A stretch of DNA of 15,978 nt from Burkholderiaceae bacterium. GTDB lineage: Bacteria > Pseudomonadota > Gammaproteobacteria > Burkholderiales > Burkholderiaceae_E. The position numbers and the translations under genes were made by a program. Below the pieces are notes generated by a model. The model was not told the origin of the DNA and did not search any database. It was given only the letters and a program-made list of their open reading frames with translations. The stretch lies in assembly GCA_019428955.1 (NCBI GenBank), contig JAHYJF010000049.1:1-15978 (forward strand). Reading direction: 5' to 3'. The first letter of the stretch is position 1; each line of letters opens with the position of its first letter. Positions 13,845-15,978 of the stretch are shown here, one piece after another.

Positions 13845-14333
13845 TCAGCGGCTGACCGACATCGAGTTGCCCGCGCCCGTCACCACGATCCGGCGCACAT
13901 CCTGCAACGCGATGTTGGAAAGGAACGCGCCCGCCGTAACCTCGCGCGATTGCGGGGTCAGCACGCGGCTGGCCACCGCCGTTCCCGGCACCGGCTCGCC
14001 CACCACAAAGCGGTAGGTCATCGTGCCGCCCACCGGCAGGCCATTGTTCTCGGCTACCAGCTCGGCATCCCACCAGCCTTGGGTGCGCGGCAGCCCTGCG
14101 GCCGAAATGATCGCGCCTTCGGGCGTGCGGCGAATTTCAAGGCTTGTGACCTGATCGACCAGCACCCGCCGGTCGCTGGCCGAAACGCCGTAGCCGCCCT
14201 CGGGCGCCAGCGTGGCCACATCGGCTCGCGACTTGCCGAACCAGTTCAGCGGATTGAGCCGGCTGCTGCCGAAGCCGCCACACCCGGCGAGCACCAGCGA
14301 AAGCGTCAGAATGGCGACGAGTGGCGATTTCAT
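13845..14333 (-). CDS. Putative outer-membrane or periplasmic lipoprotein
   Basis: A lipoprotein of 162 residues. It starts MKSPLVAILTLSLVLAGC, a classic signal peptide with lipobox LAGC; Cys18 would be lipidated after signal peptidase II cleavage. Gly-Gly follows, which does not act as an inner-membrane retention signal, so transfer to the outer membrane is likely. The mature part has a strand-rich domain (RRVLVDQVTSLEIRRTPEGAIISA, then TMTYRFVVGEPVPG). I do not recognise a named family; similar small lipoproteins are frequent between rnd and sufE-type genes in this order. The open frame reaches 14348, but ATG 14333 is better: GGGGGA lies just upstream. Its promoter region is shared with the divergent sufE gene. 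Confidence 0.8.
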   Translation of the reverse strand: MKSPLVAILTLSLVLAGCGGFGSSRLNPLNWFGKSRADVATLAPEGGYGVSASDRRVLVDQVTSLEIRRTPEGAIISAAGLPRTQGWWDAELVAENNGLPVGGTMTYRFVVGEPVPGTAVASRVLTPQSREVTAGAFLSNIALQDVRRIVVTGAGNSMSVSR

Positions 14334-14470
14334 CTGGTCCCCCGGCATCAGGCGGGGCGCATGCGCGCGGCCCCCGCCTTTGGGTAGCTGAAAGCGGGGC
14401 GTTTGAAAAGGCCGCTACTGGACCTTGGCGCGGGTCGGCGCTAGGTGGGGGGCACGAGCGGGAGAGACCG

Positions 14471-14896
14471 ATGGCAAGCGCCGCCTTTGAAGAGATCGCC
14501 GAAACCTTTGCCTTTCTGGACGACTGGGAAGAGCGCTACCGCCACCTGATCGAGCTTGGCCGTGCGATGGCGCCGCTTGACCCCGCGTTGCGCGTGCCCG
14601 CGATCAAGGTGGAAGGTTGCGCCAGCCAGGTCTGGCTTTTGCCGCGCATCGACGGGCAGGGGCCGGGCGCGCGCTTTGATTTTGAGGGCGAGAGCGATGC
14701 GCTGATCGTGCGCGGGCTGATCGCGCTCTTGCACGCGCTTTACGGCGGGCTGACCGTGGCCGAGGTGGCGCGGGTTGATGCCGGCGCCGAACTGGCGCGG
14801 CTGGGGCTGGCCGATCACCTTTCGGCGCAACGCTCAAACGGCCTGCGCGCCATGGTCGCGCGTATCGGCGCGCTGGCCGCTGCGGCGGCGGGCTGA
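14471..14896 (+). CDS. sufE: SufE family cysteine-desulfuration protein
   Basis: SufE accepts the persulfide sulfur from the cysteine desulfurase SufS and passes it to the Fe-S cluster scaffold, in the cytosol. The 141-residue protein has the family layout: an N-terminal helix with EEIAETFAFLDDWEERYRHLIELG, the active-site loop VEGCASQVWLL with Cys50 (E. coli Cys51), then the FDFEGESDALIVRGLIALL and LGLADHLSAQRSNGLRAM blocks. All key residues are present. The open frame extends to 14321, but ATG 14471 is chosen because GGAGAG precedes it and homologues begin here. It stands alone, not beside sufBCD, a common situation in alphaproteobacteria. It converges with the RidA gene. Confidence 0.93.
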   Translation: MASAAFEEIAETFAFLDDWEERYRHLIELGRAMAPLDPALRVPAIKVEGCASQVWLLPRIDGQGPGARFDFEGESDALIVRGLIALLHALYGGLTVAEVARVDAGAELARLGLADHLSAQRSNGLRAMVARIGALAAAAAG

Positions 14897-14933
14897 ACCG
14901 CCCACAGCCCAGCGCCCGCAGGTTGCGCCGCGA

Positions 14934-15284
14934 TCAGGCCTGAGCGGCAACCATGATGATTTCGACCTTGTAGCCGGGGGCCGCGAGTTTTGATTCGCCG
15001 GTGGCGCGCGCCGGGCAGTTGCCTGCGGGCACCCAGGCATCCCAGACCGCATTCATTGCCGCGAAATCTGCGATGTCGGCCAGCCAGATCTGGGTGCTGA
15101 GGATGCGCGTCTTGTCGGACCCGGCCGCCGCCAGCAGCCGGTCGATATTGGCCAGAATGGTGCGGGTCTGGTCGGTGACGCCATCGCCGGGGGTGCCGAC
15201 CTGACCTGAAAGATAAATGGTGCCGTTGTGAATGACCGCTTCGCTCATGCGCTTGCCGCATTCGATCCGGGTGATGGTGCTCAT
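14934..15284 (-). CDS. RidA (YjgF/YER057c/UK114) family protein
   Basis: A 116-residue protein of the Rid superfamily, trimeric enzymes that hydrolyse reactive enamines or imines made by PLP enzymes. Visible family parts are IYLSGQVGTPGDG (23-35), the QTRTILANIDRLLAAAGS helix, a WLADIADFAAMNAVWDAWV stretch (67-85), PARATGES with the substrate-binding Arg93, and the ending YKVEIIMVAAQA. Because the stretch before this Arg is GNCPAR, and not the more common form, the protein may belong to a subgroup with a different substrate; the exact one is unclear. ATG 15284 has GGGAG eight bases upstream. The tRNA-Gly gene lies 57 bases upstream on the same strand. Confidence 0.9.
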   Translation of the reverse strand: MSTITRIECGKRMSEAVIHNGTIYLSGQVGTPGDGVTDQTRTILANIDRLLAAAGSDKTRILSTQIWLADIADFAAMNAVWDAWVPAGNCPARATGESKLAAPGYKVEIIMVAAQA

Positions 15285-15341
15285 GGTGCTCTCCCTCAAT
15301 GTTGCGCCCTGATAGCGCAACGGGCGACGCGAGGAAAGGGC

Positions 15342-15415
15342 TGGAGCGGGTGAAGGGAATCGAACCCTCGTCGTAAGCTTGGGAAGCTTCTGCTCTGCCA
15401 TTGAGCTACACCCGC
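15342..15415 (-). tRNA. tRNA-Gly (anticodon CCC)
   Basis: On the minus strand the acceptor GCGGGTG pairs with CACCCGC, the D-stem is GCTC/GAGC and the T-stem GAGGG/CCCTT encloses TTCGATT. The anticodon loop TTCCCAA carries CCC. The anticodon stem GAAGC/GCTTA has a mismatch at its outermost pair (G against A), otherwise perfect. Discriminator T and CCA (15342-15344) are encoded. It would read GGG codons. Confidence 0.93.
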
Positions 15416-15424
15416 GACGGGCCC

Positions 15425-15453
15425 GAGGTATGCCAGCGCGCGCCGCGCGTCAA
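15425..15453 (-). promoter_or_regulatory. Predicted promoter of tRNA-Gly
   Basis: Minus strand: TTGACG (-35, 15448-15453), a 17-base spacer and TACCTC (-10, 15425-15430), nine bases before the tRNA. It lies just beyond the stop of the decayed reductase gene. Confidence 0.5.
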
Positions 15454-15458
15454 GCGGG

Positions 15459-15810
15459 TCACTCTTCGGGGGTGGCGAAAAAGGTTTGCGCGCGGGCCAG
15501 TGCCGCGGCATCGGCCAGCACCGGGCCAGGGCCGTGGCACTGGCCCGGCGAGGCCATACCAGTAGATCGGCGAGACCATAACAAGCTCATCAGCACCCAG
15601 TGTCGCGGCGGCAAGCTCGGCCAGCCGCCCCTCAGGCGCTACATGTCCACCGCAGCCGCGCAGATCGGCGAAGCGTGGCAAGGGCGGCGTGGCGAGGTCG
15701 AACCAGCGCGCCCGCGCGCCTTGGGGCACATGCCCGGCGGCGACACGCGCAAGGGCAAGGCTGTTGGAGTTCGTGCGGGTCGAGCAGGGCAGAAAAAGCC
15801 AGTTGGTCAC
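15459..15810 (-). pseudogene. NADPH-dependent FMN reductase (flavodoxin-like), internally deleted
   Basis: The frame starting at GTG 15810 (AGGAG six bases before it) reads like the first half of an NADPH-dependent FMN reductase: residues 1-15 LFLPCSTRTNSNS with the FMN-phosphate loop STRTNSNS, then ELVMVSPIYWYGLAGP, the conserved (P)IYWYG motif that contacts the flavin. Beyond GP it turns into low-quality sequence ending at 15406. In a different frame of the same strand the sequence GPGPVLADAAALARAQTFFATPEE runs to a TGA at 15459-15461. That is a plausible C-terminal end of the same family. Normal proteins are about 180-200 residues, so roughly 70 residues between the two parts are missing and the frame is shifted. 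A short in-gene deletion explains both. The product cannot be active. Confidence 0.7.
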
Positions 15811-15883
15811 GGACGGCTCCTGCGGGTTCGGGGTCGCTCACCGAGAGGTCAGCGGTGTTTGTCAAACAAGTTGTCCGCTGTTT

Positions 15884-15978
15884 TCATGCAGCGTCTCTGA
15901 TTTCAGGGGCGCAGATTTCGGTTTCTGGGTTGAGCCAGACGGGGCCAACAGGTTGCCAGTTGCGGGTTTTGCCTGACC
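15884..15978 (-). CDS. C-terminal end of an unidentified gene (partial)
   Basis: Entering from the right edge, a minus-strand frame reads RNWQPVGPVWLNPETEICAP and ends IRDAA at a TGA (15884-15886). The wording is protein-like and AT/GC usage looks coding, but I recognise no family. The TGA overlaps an ATG (ATGA), which opens only 12 codons, MKTADNLFDKHR, before a stop. It would be upstream of the decayed reductase on the same strand. Only 31 codons are visible. Confidence 0.35.
   Translation of the reverse strand, partial: SGKTRNWQPVGPVWLNPETEICAPEIRDAA

Noticed and set aside
1..15978. A CRISPR array
   Set aside because: No regularly spaced direct repeats occur anywhere in the window.

Overview
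The window looks like the chromosome of an alphaproteobacterium of the Rhodobacteraceae/Paracoccaceae type. The evidence is the high GC content, the purM-purN-rnd block with a SufE-family gene close by, and the style of the tail genes. I made no database comparison; family names come from recognising motifs.

Layout. (1) 1-5093: a prophage structural segment read on the minus strand: truncated lambda E-type major capsid protein, head-tail joining protein, DUF6441-like protein, tail-completion protein and tail tube protein. This minus-strand operon is interrupted at about 1500-3500 by a plus-strand toxin-immunity pair. The toxin has an N-terminal phage MuF domain and a C-terminal domain resembling the CdiA-type tRNase. 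A small immunity candidate overlaps the toxin stop by one base. (2) About 5088-7576: an IS21-family element, with istA carrying a frameshift, intact istB and terminal repeats. It cuts the capsid gene, and its other side is not the rest of that gene, so the IS sits on a rearrangement junction. (3) 7577-10639: an accessory island with a gene fragment, a three-armed palindrome, a small Cro/CI-type regulator and, on the minus strand, a two-gene operon. The operon encodes a SLATT-domain membrane protein and a reverse transcriptase that is not a classical retron RT. It looks like a membrane-effector anti-phage module. A 600-base hairpin-rich stretch without a convincing gene lies between it and a tRNA gene. 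(4) 10640-15978: core chromosome, with tRNA-Ile2(CAU), purM-purN, rnd, a lipoprotein gene, sufE, a RidA-family gene, tRNA-Gly(CCC), a decayed FMN-reductase-like gene, and the last codons of an unidentified gene at the right edge.

How it fits together. The accessory segment ends next to the 3' end of tRNA-Ile2, a typical integration position, while everything to the right is housekeeping. The accessory part combines three conflict layers: remains of a prophage, a polymorphic toxin carried in it, and an RT-SLATT module visibly richer in A+T than its surroundings. The most interesting observations are the inverted MuF-toxin cassette, the SLATT-RT operon with its structured leader, and the three-armed palindrome beside the small regulator gene.
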